A DNA stretch of 64,000 nucleotides from Lasiosphaeria ovina (taxonomy: Eukaryota; Ascomycota; Sordariomycetes; Sordariales; Lasiosphaeriaceae), in NCBI GenBank assembly GCA_033439765.1, contig JAULSN010000002.1:1550001-1614000 (forward strand), read 5' to 3'. Shown in pieces: positions 12,013 to 23,829 of the stretch. Within the stretch, counting starts at the first letter, position 1, and each line of letters begins with the position of its first letter. Position numbers and translations under genes: made by a program. The notes beneath the pieces are model-generated. The model saw only the letters and a list, made by a program, of their open reading frames with translations. It ran no database searches and was not told the origin of the DNA.

Positions 12013-14956
12013 ATGTTTGCTGTTCTGAAGAAGGCTAAGACTGGGTTTCGTACCAAGGCTGGGCAAAACAACTCCTTCAACACTTTTCTTCGGGCAGTAG
12101 GCATTTCCTTGTTGTGTTTTCTACCCTGCTTTCGACAAGACAAGGGAGGGAGAGAAAAGCCAAAGGTTGTTATCCAGCATTCTTTGGCATTGACCCTTGC
12201 ACAACTGAGTATCCATTTCCTTCCGGCAATAGCTTCAGTCTTGGTCATATACCTCAACCTCGCAACTCTGTATCTCGGTCGAACTTTGCCGGGTCCAATT
12301 CTCAACACCGATATCACGAATGCTCTTCTACAAATATGCGCCAAAATACACGAGCTCTTGATTGTGGCCAGTCTAGCCACCATCGTCTTCACCTTCATTC
12401 GCAACGAATTAACTTTCTATGATGGCCTTCCATTGGGATTCCTCTGTTCTGGGTTCATGTTCAACAACATTTGTTAGAAAGGCCATACTACTTTTGGCCT
12501 GGACTAGGGAGTCCGGGCCGGGGCCCGGGCAGGGTCCGCACAGGCCGCGTAATTAGACCGCCTTTTCCACAGGGTCAACACAGGTCCCCGACCTGCCGGC
12601 GAAGGCCTCTTCTTCTCCCTTACATCAATCAATACAACACACTGCGAATACCCTCATTTCTACTGCTTCTGAGTGCACTTTGGTATCTGAGAACATTGGC
12701 TATTTCTGGTCCTCCGAATTCTGGGGCGCGGCAACCTCACAACTTTCCCTGAGAGCGAAAATATCTATGATTACTGTGCTTGTTGTTGCCGGGCTGATCG
12801 CAGCAACGGCTGGCCCGTCAGCGGCCGTCCTTCTCATCCCAAGACTTCAGGACTGGAATGGCGGAGGAAGCTTGTTCTACCTCCGAGGATCCGCCAGTGA
12901 CCTTTTCCCAGACATCTTGATAGCTTCAAATTTGACCACGGCACCAGTATGCAGTGGACCGAACGCCATCAACTACGGCATGTGCCCAAGTGGTAGTTTC
13001 TTACCACTGTCTGCTTATATCTCGTCATTGCGTGTCATTAAAAACCAGGCGAACATAGGACCGCCCCCGAAAAGGATATCAGGTCTGTTCGGCGGAATAG
13101 GGATCGACATTGCTAGTGTCACGCCGTTGATCCCTCAGTCTCATCTCGTTGGCGGACTCCGCGGGATTGCGTGCCAGACGGCGGCCATCGCCCCGTATTT
13201 GCCCGTACTCATGTACCAAAATCGACTCTGGGACGATTTCGCCAAGGTCGCAGGGAACATATCGTGGAACAGCAATCAGCCCTTTTCCTCGTCGAACGAA
13301 TACGCATACGATTTCGGTCGATATCCTAGAACTTCGACGAAGCTCCCGGTCGTTCGTTCGGCGTGTTCGATTGCGCAGAATATATCCTCTGGAATTTTTA
13401 ATATCAGTTTCCCTGTAATGCCAATCTACAATTGCTGGGATGAGACACAATCCCTCTTCGTGGTCGACCTCAACAACACGCCATCGAACAATATCAGAGT
13501 GACATGGACAACTCTGCCAGCCCAATTTGGATCAACAAGCACTGGCATGATCTTTGAGGCGCCTTGGGTCAACAACCAGTCTTCTAGAGTGGTTATTGGG
13601 TGCTCATTTGACGCGAGATGGGCCACAGGTGGAGTCGACGCGAGCGAGGGTTCACGCATCGACCTTGGCCCGTTTGACCAGTGGAAGGAACGGTCTCAGC
13701 TGAACACAGTATTTCGGCCACCTAATACGGGAAGTTGGGCTCCGATAACGCTGGATAAGACTTGGCTGCAACTGCTTACTCCCTACAGCACTTCGATGGC
13801 ACAGAAGATAAATTCGAACCTCTCTACTCTTGAGATACTGCTCTCTAATTATTCCGCAATTGTTGACGGCGAACTCACAAAATCTGACGATCAAACACAC
13901 CACTGGAACCAAGTCGCATTCGGTTCATCTAACAGGACACTGTTATTGGAATGGGTGACTGCTCTGCTGCTAGTCGACGGAATCTCCCGACACTACACTA
14001 GCCAGCAGCTCAACATGACTGGCTCCATCTCCGACTGGGATCTTCTTGACTACAACCTGCGACCTGATTGGGACTCGCAACTATTGGCAAGCGGTGACGC
14101 ACTCAAGCTTCCACCACCGGAAATCGGAAACTTCACCACTTTTCTCACAATCATCTCGATCCTCGGCCTCTCCTACCAAGCCCAAAACATAACTGATTAT
14201 CTGGCCATCTCGGTCCTCCTAGCACATATTTTCTTAGCCCTCGGCCATACCCTGTACCTGCTTTGGCACCGGAAATCGTCAGTTGCGTGGGATTCGATCC
14301 CGGAAATGCTTGTTCTCGCTCACAACTCGCGCCCATTGGGTTTCGCGCTAAAGAACACGTCGGCTGGTATCCGTTCCATTGAGACATTCCGGAGGATAGG
14401 AATGGTGCGAGCAACTACTAGGAAGGACAATCTGCACGGGTCATTATCAGCTGGCCAGGGGGAAAGTCTTCAGGATGTCACATCGGATGCTGCGAAAACC
14501 CTTGAACTTGTCTTCTACGAAGATGAATCGATTCTAGCTGCTCTTGAGGGTCAATCGAAATCTGTCCCTTTCGTACCTCCCACTGCCGCGGTCGAGGCGC
14601 CTGTCTCTCCAACTCGTCTTAACAATGGTCTGTCACAGAAGTCAGAGGCGAACAAGTCTGTGTCCCTGGGCGGGGCTGAGCCACTTGTAGCCCTGTTTGA
14701 AGGTGAAGAGAAGGTCGACTCTTTGGTGCCACCCGTTGCTACAGGCGAGGCATCCGTATCTCCAACTCAGTCCAGTGGTGGCCTGTCACAGAAACTCGAG
14801 GCAAACAAGTCCGTCTCATTTTCGCAATCTGAAGATCATGTTAATAAGCAGCGGCCACTTTCAACGGAAACTACTAATAAAGAAGGCAGCGGGTTTCGAC
14901 GACGTCGTCTAAGATATCGAGGGGAGGAGTTAGTTCTAAATAACGCCTACTCGTAA
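12013..14956 (+). pseudogene. Large membrane protein of unknown function, interrupted by an insertion
   Basis: Codons from ATG 12013 to 12471 and from 12698 to TAA/TAG at 14956 together give a 905-residue frame. The intervening 226 bp contain stops and cannot be removed as a GT-AG intron. If they are skipped the reading is FMFNNI-GYFWSSEFW, which fits a widespread ascomycete membrane-protein family. The N-terminal part has two membrane segments (around 12200-12400), a third follows the insertion, then a long ectodomain with many N-x-S/T sites, and a further hydrophobic segment near 14160-14270. It ends in a polar tail with two copies of a GLSQK-EANKSVS-type repeat. Such proteins are thought to sit in the plasma or vacuolar membrane with a glycosylated loop; function is unknown. 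As it stands translation would stop at 12475. Confidence 0.7.
12472..12697. mobile_element. Short insertion (about 220 bp) with flanking AACATT repeats
   Basis: AACATT occurs at 12466-12471 and again at 12692-12697. Deleting one copy plus the intervening sequence restores an uninterrupted frame of the host gene. The insert begins TGTTAG, contains a GC-rich inverted repeat (12513-12528), and ends TTTGGTATCTGAG. That end resembles the initiator-tRNA primer-binding motif TGGTATCAGAG found next to LTRs. This suggests an LTR-derived solo element with a 6-bp target duplication; the class is inferred. Confidence 0.55.
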
Positions 14957-15669
14957 GCGAAAATGCGGCAAACTTGGCATATAATCACCGTTAGGTCCAA
15001 AGTGACTCCCACGAGTTCTCCACCTGCTTGCCGGAGTTCCATCCACTACACAACATGGCTTGCGCTGGTCCCGGCCGTGAGTCTCTATGGTTGCTATTGT
15101 GGCTGTCAGACACTATTGCGAAGGGGATAGGGCGGTAGGGTCGTCGATTTTGACAATGGGGAGCGTGTACGATTGGGTTGAGGAATGAGAACGGTCCATG
15201 ATTGGAATGTGCTGGGAACAAACACATTCGGAGATGAGGTGGTTTACGCCTTTGCGGGAAGAGTCGCTGCCGTGAGTCTAGCTCTAGTGTCTACCTACCA
15301 TCAAGAGCTTGCAACCTTCGCGCGGTATTTGACCAGTTCAGCTGCATCTGCTAAATAACGAGGGAACGGGATTCATTGGCGCCTTCAGGGTTTGGCGCCT
15401 TTTCTAGGGTTCAACAGTCACTGGTCAATTCGCCGGGAGCCATACGAAATTAGGTCTTAGGTTGCTGGATGCCTTGGCGCACCATGGCGGAATGGATTAA
15501 GTCTAAGGGGGGAAACATCTTCAGCCGCATCCGCGTCATTGAAATCTATCACCTCGTCTCATTATCCCTCATGTTCAGCCTTATACATGGCCGATGGCAG
15601 ACGAGTTTTGCGCTTTATTGGCATCAGAAACGACGACTTGCGAGCCTATTACTGACAATGTAATAAATT
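14957..15669. other. Spacer between membrane-protein and HET genes
   Basis: Short hydrophobic frames such as 15469-15663 have no family match. I see no supported gene. It should contain the terminator of the upstream gene and the promoter of the HET gene. Confidence 0.5.
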
Positions 15670-17484
15670 ATGTCGAGACTGTCGCCAGTCTCGACCTCGA
15701 GAACAGAAACAGCAGCCCCCCCAAAATGCGCCGTCTGCCAGGATCTAGCCTATAGGTTCTCGGTGGCGCGGATACGCTCATTGGGCGGGTATCCTGTTGC
15801 CGCCAAACAAGCGGCCATGCAAGCCGTCGACCTCAGCCAGGGCGCGCCCGAGACGCGAGAGATGGCCGAGGGAGGAATAGGCGTTTATTTCACCAACGAC
15901 GAATGGACGCCCCCGCATCCACGGGCCGGCGACTGGATCAGGAGCGCCGTTGCTGGCTGTCGGGCCTGCCAGCTCGTCATCAGCGCCGTCTCTGCGATCC
16001 TCCCGGCTTGGTTTGGCGACTACGACGCCCAAGATGCCGAGCTTGGGCTCGGTCATAAGTACATCTTCGCCCTGGCCCTTGACGACCAGCCGCTCATCAT
16101 CTGCCTGACAGACACGAGATGCCGGTGGCTTCACTCGCGGCATGATTTCTTCCAGGCGTTTACCGAGAAAGGTATGTAACCTCTGTTGCTACATCAACAT
16201 TTGAGGGTAAACAATACGATCTCATTGCTGACCGCTACCGGCCACGTATAGACCAACCTCAGTGTTGGCCTACCATCGCACCCGCTGAACCCGTCTGTCG
16301 CAATAATCACGATTCGGCCGCCGTCGAAAAGGCCAGACGCTGGATCCGCGGCTGCCACGCACAACACCAATGCGGGCCACCAAATCCGGGCTTTCTACCA
16401 ACTCGGCTCATCTCCATCCGAAGGGACGACGCCCCTACAGCTACATGCAAGCTTGTCGAGACGGGTAGGATAGACCCAGCAGAGGAAGCCTGCTACAGCC
16501 CGCCTTACGCGGCTCTGAGCTACTGCTGGGGCCAGTGGCCCAATCTGAGGACGTTGACGAAGAATATCGCCGCCCACCGGGACGAAATCCCTCTCCAGGA
16601 GGCTCCGGCTGCCGTCAGGGATGCCGTCACCTTGGTGCGGGACCTAGGGTACCGGTATATATGGATCGACGCCCTGTGCATTATTCAGGACGACGACCTA
16701 GTCAGGGCTGCCGAGTTATCCACTCTTGGTCTGGTATACAAGATAGCCAACCTCGTGCTCTCCCCGAGTTCCTGCGAGCCGGGCCGCCGGATCCGGCGGG
16801 ACAGGCGACGACCACCCAGACGACTCGTGTCTACTTGCGGAGATCACCTTACGAAGCCCACCTGGCCCTCCCACAGGATAAACTCTCGCCACACAACAGC
16901 CGGACCTGGACGCTGCAAGAGGGCCTCATGGCCCGCCGATGCCTGATCATGACACCGTTAGAGATGATGTGGAAGTGTCTGGGCGAGCACCGGTGCGAGT
17001 GCGTGCACGACCTGTCGCTGATCCTTGGACCCACGGGAGCGAGGGCCCAAAGCTTGCTAGTCGACACCATGCGGTCCATGGTATTTCCGCCGCCAGACGA
17101 CAAAACTCTATCACGGCGGCGGCTGAACCTGAGTCGGCTCGGCGGCTGCATTGGCTGTGGAAACTCATGGTCACCACCTACAGCGCCCGCAACGTGACCG
17201 ACTGGCGGGACCGGCTCGCAGTCATCACAGGGCTGGCGCTCGCCACTACAGAGGCGCTCGGAAGAGCGAGTCCATCTTCAGCAGACGAGAGGGGATCATA
17301 CCAGGCCGGCCTATGGCGAGGCGATATACACGAAGGGCTACTCTGGACGGCCCGCCCAGCGAGTGAGCTGATCGTGGACAGCAATACATACGTGGACAAA
17401 CCCGACGACGACGGTCACCGGGGATGCTGCCAGTTGGACAAGATGCTGTTGTTACAAAGCTCGGCCGTAGTGATGCGAAAATAA
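15670..17484 (+). pseudogene. HET-domain (heterokaryon incompatibility) gene with two frameshifts
   Basis: Exon 1 (15670-16171) carries two N-terminal Cys pairs (KCAVCQ, CRACQ). A GT-AG intron (16172-16251) joins in phase to exon 2. Exon 2 has the HET hallmarks YAALSYCWG and YIWIDALCIIQDD, then frame is lost near 16770-16800. The +2 frame continues with SRTWTLQEGLMARRCL, the third classical HET block. A second shift near 17120-17150 leads into LWKLMVTTYSARNVTDW and a GLWRGDI...GLLW segment, where the protein ends at 17484 without the usual SWSWAS region. HET proteins trigger cell death on non-self fusion. No GT-AG intron explains either shift, so this is probably a decayed gene, unless the assembly has indels. 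Confidence 0.75.
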
Positions 17485-17992
17485 AAGCCTTGACGCGGAG
17501 AGGAAGCGCACGCTCTAGTATGACTTGGACTATATTAAGAGCCCGAAAGTACAAACCACAATAGTTATACCGCGTTGCCGGCACTGATTTCTGTCCCTTA
17601 GTCAAGCGAACAGCTGAGGGCGAGAGAACCTTAATTATGCGGCTGCTATCATCTACCTGGTCCCGGGGCCTACTACTAATTAGTAGCCGAAAAATTGCCG
17701 ACGGTGGCTTTCATTATAGACTGACTCACTTTAACACAATAGATACACTCAGCTCACTAGTCGCAAAGACGGGACATTCCACCCATGGCACCGAGATCTC
17801 GAGCAGCTATCCCCCATCTAAAGAGCCACTAGAAGCGGCCTCTGCTCTCGCCGTTGGAGCGGCTGAATGGGAAGAAGGTATTGTATTGAGGCTATGTAGC
17901 GACAGTAACGCCCGAGACGGGGTAGTTGTCTAGCTTCCCCCAAAGTCCTCGAGAAACACACCACAGCAAAATCAACCCCCCCTACAAAGCCC
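17485..17992. other. Spacer
   Basis: No coding sequence is supported. The missing HET C-terminus is not found here in any frame I could recognise. Confidence 0.45.
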
Positions 17993-20126
17993 CTACTCGA
18001 CAGTAACAGCAACCCTTGCCGACACGGTCCGCGCGGTCGTCGCGTGCGCAAAGTAGAGGATGATTTCCTCTTCGCCCGGGCGCTGCGCGAGGAAATTGAA
18101 CGTCTTGGTGTCCAAGTCCTTGGAGAGCCGGAGAGCGTTCTGCAGTTGATCACACAACAGTTAGTGTCGAGGTCGCTGTTACAGAGTTAAGAACTGCTCA
18201 ACTTACAAAGCCGACCGAGTGCGAGTCCATGAAGCCGACATCGCTGGCCTAGTTGGTTACACAACACATTAGTACCCGACACGAGCAAACCAGCGAAGGC
18301 GAAGAGACACAACATACCTCCAGTCGGATGGCGAACTGGCCGCCGGCCGCGATAGGGCCGATGCGCTCGGGGACGCCCGCGATGACGGGCGCGAGCGCCT
18401 GCTCGGGCGTGGCGACGGCAGACTGGGCGATGAAGTCGTCGACGGCCCTCGAGATGTCGCGCGCGCGCAGGCCGGGCGCCGCGTAGTCGATGTCGAGCAC
18501 GAAGAAGGTGTCGCCGCGGACCCAGACGCTGATGTTGGCCGACTCGAGGTTGAGCTGGCCCTTCGCGTCGGCGGGCGTCGGGCGCACGAACACGTCGTCC
18601 AGGTCGCGCTGGTACGCGCCCAGGTGCTCGCGCATGGCGCGGAGGGCGGAGAGGTGGTCGCCGCACACGGCCACGGTCAGCGTGCTGACGATGCCCGTGC
18701 CGTCCTGCACGAACAGCCACACCGCCTCGCTGCCGAAGGCGCCCACGTCCATATTGTGCATGCGCGGGCGCAGCGAGAATCGGGCTGCGAGGAGGGGTTC
18801 GATGGCGCGCCAGTCGGCGTTGGAGAAGGCCGGGTCCGGCGCGGCGGCGACGAGGCCCTTTTCCATGGCGCGGTTGACGGCCTCCATGGCTGGGTGTGGG
18901 TCTGGTAGGGCGGGGCTTGGTGAGGCTGTCAAGGCGCTGGCGGTGGTGGTGCTGGTCTGGTCCAGAGATGTGACACCTTGGGAGGTTTCGGTCCACCTGG
19001 TCCAAACTTGGGGAGATTGGTCGATGACATTGGTTTCGTAGGCGGTCAAAGTCTCGGTCCCGGTGTGGGGCCCCAACGACGCGTCCAGCACGTTTCCTCC
19101 CAACACGATGAAAGCATGGGCGCCAAACGGCTCTCGGCGCGGGTCAAGCTGGTCGATGCACCTGATTGCCAGGTCGTTCTCGAAGAAGGGATTGTTGCTC
19201 TGGCCCTCGCCGACCAGCTGCGTCTTGTTGAGGTAGCCGAAGGGGTAGCTTACGGTCCAGGTATTCGCCGGGTTGCCGTCCTTGAGGCAGTTGGCAATCT
19301 GCACAATGCCCGCCTGGTCGAAGCTGTTGACCCTCGCGCGGGTGAACATGGATTTGAGCCAGGAAGTGAGCTTGAAAGAGCCCCCGAGATAAGACGTGAC
19401 AAACCGCGGTCTTCCTTCCGTCGTGTCGTAGCGAAACCAAAAGTCGGTCATGCATGTCGTCGCCACCCAGTGCTGCCAGTCGCCCTTGGGTTCGGGCAGA
19501 GCCATGTAGCGAAGGAACAAGACGGGCACGGCCGGACTCTTGAGAAAGTCGGGGAGCGAGCTGGACAAACCGTAGATCTCGACCCGAGTCTTGTTCAACG
19601 GGTACTTGTCTTTCGTTGTGGGGTGAATCAAGGTCCACTGGATGTCCCCGGCATGGCCCCAGGGAGTACCGGGATGCTTCGCCGAGAGCGGGACGTTGTT
19701 GGCCACGCCAACCCTGCACTTATCTGCGCTGGCAACGGTATAACCACGTAGTTCGCCGGTGAGCTTGAAATCCACAGTGCTGTAGTTGCTGTCCGCGGCA
19801 AGAGTCACGGCCAGGTTTGTCGTTGTCAGGGCGACATCGACCGAGGCGACATAGAACGAGCCATCAACACCCGGGGTGGAACTGTCGTTGATGTCGTTGC
19901 TACCATCCGTCCAGATGGTCAGGTCGCTGGAATAGTAAACTGTGCCCTTGGAATTCGTCACGGGCGTGTTTGGAGAAGTGAGGACCACTTTCGTGACCTT
20001 GGTGGAGAGTGCTGGAGTCATTGTTTCAACGCGTAATGTAGAGGGAGGGGAGCTGGGTGGGAGGCCGAGAGCGCAGAAGTTGTAGAGAATCTGATGAGGG
20101 TCTGCAGAGTTTGTCGAGGTAGACAT
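17993..20126 (-). CDS. Hypothetical protein, 665 residues
   Basis: Three phase-0 exons (20126-18318, 18248-18207, 18139-17993) give 1998 nt. The ATG at 20126 (MSTSTNSADP) is chosen because the frame upstream has only a GTG. The second exon is only 42 nt (ending SHSVGF) and is needed to join the C-terminal exon, which ends IILYFAHATTARTVSARVAV. The N-terminal half is Ser/Thr-rich with beta-type spacing and several Trp residues. The second half has a Pro/Ala-rich linker followed by alternating hydrophobic strands (WLFVQDGTGIVSTLTVAVCG). There is no signal peptide, membrane segment or catalytic motif. I do not recognise the family; it looks like a cytoplasmic two-domain protein. Confidence 0.8.
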
Positions 20127-21742
20127 TACTTTCAGACTGAGGATGGCTACGCGGACTCGCACCCTTTTATGTCCAATTGCCGCCCACCCGTCCTACAATC
20201 CCATGTCTGATTAACACTTCACCGGAGACTATGTTCAGTGTTCCAACTCTTATCGCGGCTGTAAACCAGACCTCACGATATCGGTTCCAGCAACTCCAAA
20301 GTTTGGCTGTGACAAAACTACATTGCAGCACCGCTTGCCCATTCGCACCAGGCTGGCCGGCGCTACTGCAACGTCCCACACCCAAGCCTCGCGTCTCAAA
20401 TTATGTCCTAATTTGGAAGCAACCCCCCCCCCTGAAATGCACCTCACTGCACCTCACTGCTCCTCACTGCTCCTCAGTACTCCCGCCACTTTCGATATTG
20501 AATGCACGGGATAGGATGAAGCGGCGAGGCTCTGGAACTTCTCGCATCGCATTCCTATCGAGTTTTACTCGCGTCTCCCAAAGTAGCTAACGCAATAATA
20601 GATCGCTGATGCATTCATTAACGCACATCTCGGGTTTATCAGGCAGGGAAGGGGTCCGGGAACCATTGCTAGTACTTGAAAAGCCCAGGCGCTCATTGAC
20701 AAAAATTAGCAGCACTTTGTCATTGGTAGTTCATAGTTTTGATGGAGGGTCGGGAAGCTTAATGAGGCCTTTTCCGGCAGAATCTTTACCAAGAGAATGA
20801 AGACAGTGTTCAGTTGGCGTGGTTGTGTCTGGGGCAGAAATCAAGAGAGGAAGAGCTGCCCCATTAAGCTAGCCATCCAGCTTCCTGTTTGGCACCTAGT
20901 CTAGGATGGTTTGAGCTCCTCCCTTTAACTCGCCCGGGACTTGGACATTTACCTTTGATTCTAGTTCTTGCTTTAAATCGCGAAGTCTTCTTCAGAAAGC
21001 TCAAGACGTGTTCGATAATTCCCAACACGTGACAACGGTCTCTACGACGTCTTGCCTTTACTAGTATAGGGCTGCTAGATAATTTTATAGGGGGTACTAG
21101 AAGCTAGAATAAAGTATAAAAAAGCCTTCAAAAGATAATATGTAGCGAAAAATGAGCGTTCTTGATTGTTTGATAGCCCTTTAGGTCAAAGTTCGAGGGC
21201 TAATATCGAGCTGCTGAAGCGGTGAAACGGCACCACAACATAACAACTACAAAAACAAGACTAAGGCGAGCCGCAGGCGAGTCTTACAGAGCACAGGTAC
21301 AAGGTTCTATAGCCGGAGGATCAAAACAAACAAAGAAAAAGTCACTACTGCATGCACTGGCCTAGGCATCTCAATTCATGGTAAGAAGACGTGATTTCTA
21401 AAGACTATGCGAGGAGCACATATACAGGAAATACGCAGTTGATTACTTAAGGAAGTCTAAGCTATCTGCCCGCAGGCGGGAAATCTATGGTGGGGGGATA
21501 GGCTGGAAGTGCAGGGACTATTTGGTGGTCTTGGCTAGGCTAGGCTTGGCCTGTGCCTAGCACAAAGACTGGGTATGAAAAGAGGTAAGGAGAGATGCCG
21601 GCCCTCTGACCAGAGGGAGGGCGGGCTGCCCACCTTGTATGAGGCGGGCAGGCCGAGGAAGAGAAGAGGAGAGTGAGCTAGATTACATTAGGTAGGGGTA
21701 TGAGTACCCCCCCTTGTTGGCTGGCCCCTGAGCCCCTGATCA
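20127..21742. other. 1.6-kb spacer
   Basis: Upstream region of two minus-strand genes' boundaries. It holds a homopolymer C run near 20423-20432 and a short 10-bp tandem repeat (20441-20476), then AT-rich sequence with no supported gene. Direct and inverted copies of CGCAGGCG-type words occur near 21260 and 21470 but no element ends could be defined. Confidence 0.45.
20441..20476. repeat. 10-bp tandem repeat, about 3.6 copies
   Basis: Units of the form ACCTCACTGC / TCCTCACTGC follow each other about 315 bp upstream of the minus-strand start at 20126. Confidence 0.8.
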
Positions 21743-23072
21743 CTAACGACGAAGAAGGCGGCCGAGAAGACGGCGGGCTGGCAAGAGGCTCATCAGGGAG
21801 CCGGTGGTTCTGGTAGTAGCAGGGTGGATGAGGCGACCGCTGCCGCCTGCCTTGATCTGACCAAGACCCATGTCGCGCGTGGCGAGAGCGCTGCCCACAT
21901 TGCGAACCTTCCACTCTGTAGCACGGAGACCGAGGAGCTGGGTAATACGGCCTGCGAGGCCGAAGTTGAAGGCGTGTAGCGGGAATACGGAGGCTTGGCG
22001 AGCCGGCTTGTTGTCCGGGTGGCCACTGAGCGGAATGCCCTTCTTGTAGTGCTCGCGGATCACCTCGAGAACGTCTGAGAATTTGAGGACGGATACGGCG
22101 TTGCCCTGAGCGTTCTCATCACTGAGTGGCAGGCGTAGACGGAGCTCGCCCCCTTCATGCAGATGGTCCGAGGAGGAAGCCTTGTCGATGATGCACTTGG
22201 CGTTTTGGCGGACCAAACTTGGACTCGAGATTTCTCAGCAACGCGATGAACGTGAGCCTCGATGTTGTCGTTCTGATCCTTACGTATCTTGCGATCGAGG
22301 CCGCCCATCTCAAGACGAACGACCATTTTGATGGAGGGATGGTAACGTGTGATATCGTTGAGGGCCAAGCCGATTGACGCCGCGGCCATGTCGGCGGTAC
22401 CTGGGTTGGCAAGCAGAAACAAGCCGTAAGGTTTGTTTTTGTAGTAGATGCAACCGATGTTCTGGGCCACCGCAAAATCCCGAAAGAAGCTGAGCCTGAA
22501 ATCAGGTACTCCGGTGATATTTTTCTTGGCCGAAAACATCGCCTGCATAATGAGGGCCCAGTCGAGAGATTCGGAGATGCTCATGATGGTCATGACGCCT
22601 GTTTCAGGAGTGTAATCCTGCAGAATCCCCAAGGGTTTGCCATTATACCGCAACGATTCGCGATGAAGAGCAGATTTCCTATGCTTACCATTCGAACGGC
22701 ACCGTTGGTGTTCTGGTTGATAAGCTTCGCGAGTTGCTTAATACGACGGCCTGTGAGGGTGGTGCGGTCGATTGGGTCGACGAGAAAGTAGTAATCCTGA
22801 GCCTCGGTGTTGAATGTGAGGAGGTAGTGAAGGGACCCAAGAATTTGTGCAAGGCGCTGGGGTTTGAGAGCCTTTTGAAGTTCCAGGATTGCTTGGACGG
22901 CGACCCATTCGCGAGGGGCCGCGGAGTCTGTGGAATCCTGAGGAAGCTGCAGGTGAATGTCAGCGTCCGGTTGGAATCTGAAGCTTCTTTGGTGCGCGCC
23001 CTGGCGGGTCAAAGATGAGAGAGATAAAGAAAGGAAGCTGACCATGTTGGAGGGATTGATCTGCGCCGACAT
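21743..23072 (-). CDS. Unrecognised protein, 388 residues, four exons
   Basis: Exons 23072-23043, 23000-22689, 22617-22284 and 22233-21743 join in phase to 1167 nt. Introns are 42, 71 and 50 nt. The second and third have good donors (GTAAGC, GTAAGG) and repair what otherwise looks like two frameshifts. The first intron is also open in frame, so 14 extra residues near the N-terminus are possible. The protein starts MSAQINPSNM, has an acidic/aromatic central part (QDYYFLVDPIDRTTLTGRR, IGCIYYKNKPYGLFLLANPG), a region rich in charged residues (LEMGGLDRKI) and a basic C-terminus (TGSLMSLLPARRLLGRLLRR). No signal peptide or catalytic signature is visible. I do not recognise the family. The intact frame over three introns indicates a functional gene. 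Confidence 0.75.
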
Positions 23073-23829
23073 CTTGGAATTCGCGGACTGGGAATTCCGT
23101 GGCAACGATGCACGCCGAGGGTTTAGAGATACAAAGCGAGAGAGAGTGAGAGAGTTTTGATCTAAGGAGGAATCAGTGCGCAATTTATTCGACAAAGCTC
23201 CTGAAAAGGAAAGAAGACCAGACGGAGCCCACAAACTGCTACTGCGAAAGAGAGCCATCAAAGCAAAAAACCCCAGCGGGGAAAAGGGGCGTGCAGGTCT
23301 TGACTGTGATCAAATGATGGATGGATTTCTCTGCTCTCCCCACAGGTCTGCGACTACCTTTATCTGCCGGGTGATCTGGGTCACTGCTGTGAATGCGATA
23401 TATAGATTAGAGGTTCTCGGATCCGGCTGGCTACAACTGGAGCACCACATGCCCGCCGCTCCGCTCCACTCGAACTTTGAACGGCCCACTGCTTTGAATA
23501 AGAGCAGACGGTGCTGTCTCAATTGATCCTTGAGGTGACTTTTCTTTTTTGTACGCTCCTCTTTCTCGTCAATGACCACACCCAGATCCCAGGCAGGCCC
23601 GCTTTTCAGGTTACTACGTCCTATTTCTATCAAGCCTGCCTATTGGGACGCAGCCCCGGGTCGAATAAAGAAGAAGGCACCTTGCATTTCTAGCGCGTCT
23701 CCCTCTCAAGCTTTCTTCCCCTTCGCGCGGTCTTGCTCCCCCACTGGTTTGGGTGTCTGCTTCCTCCGCCGCCTGACTCTACTCTGTTTGCACCTACTGA
23801 CCAACAAGGTACTGGAAAAATAAAAACAG
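23073..23829. other. Spacer upstream of the 388-residue gene
   Basis: No supported gene. The part next to 23072 should contain its promoter. Confidence 0.45.

Noticed and set aside
12472..12697. Intron in the membrane-protein gene
   Set aside because: No GT-AG or GC-AG pair restores the frame, while an AACATT duplication explains the join exactly.
22215..22700. Two frameshifts in the 388-residue gene
   Set aside because: Both disappear when 71-nt and 50-nt introns with GTAAG donors are removed, and total length is then divisible by three.
21743..23072. Endogenous viral nucleoprotein
   Set aside because: Size was the only similarity I could think of; three regular introns and no recognised motif do not support it.
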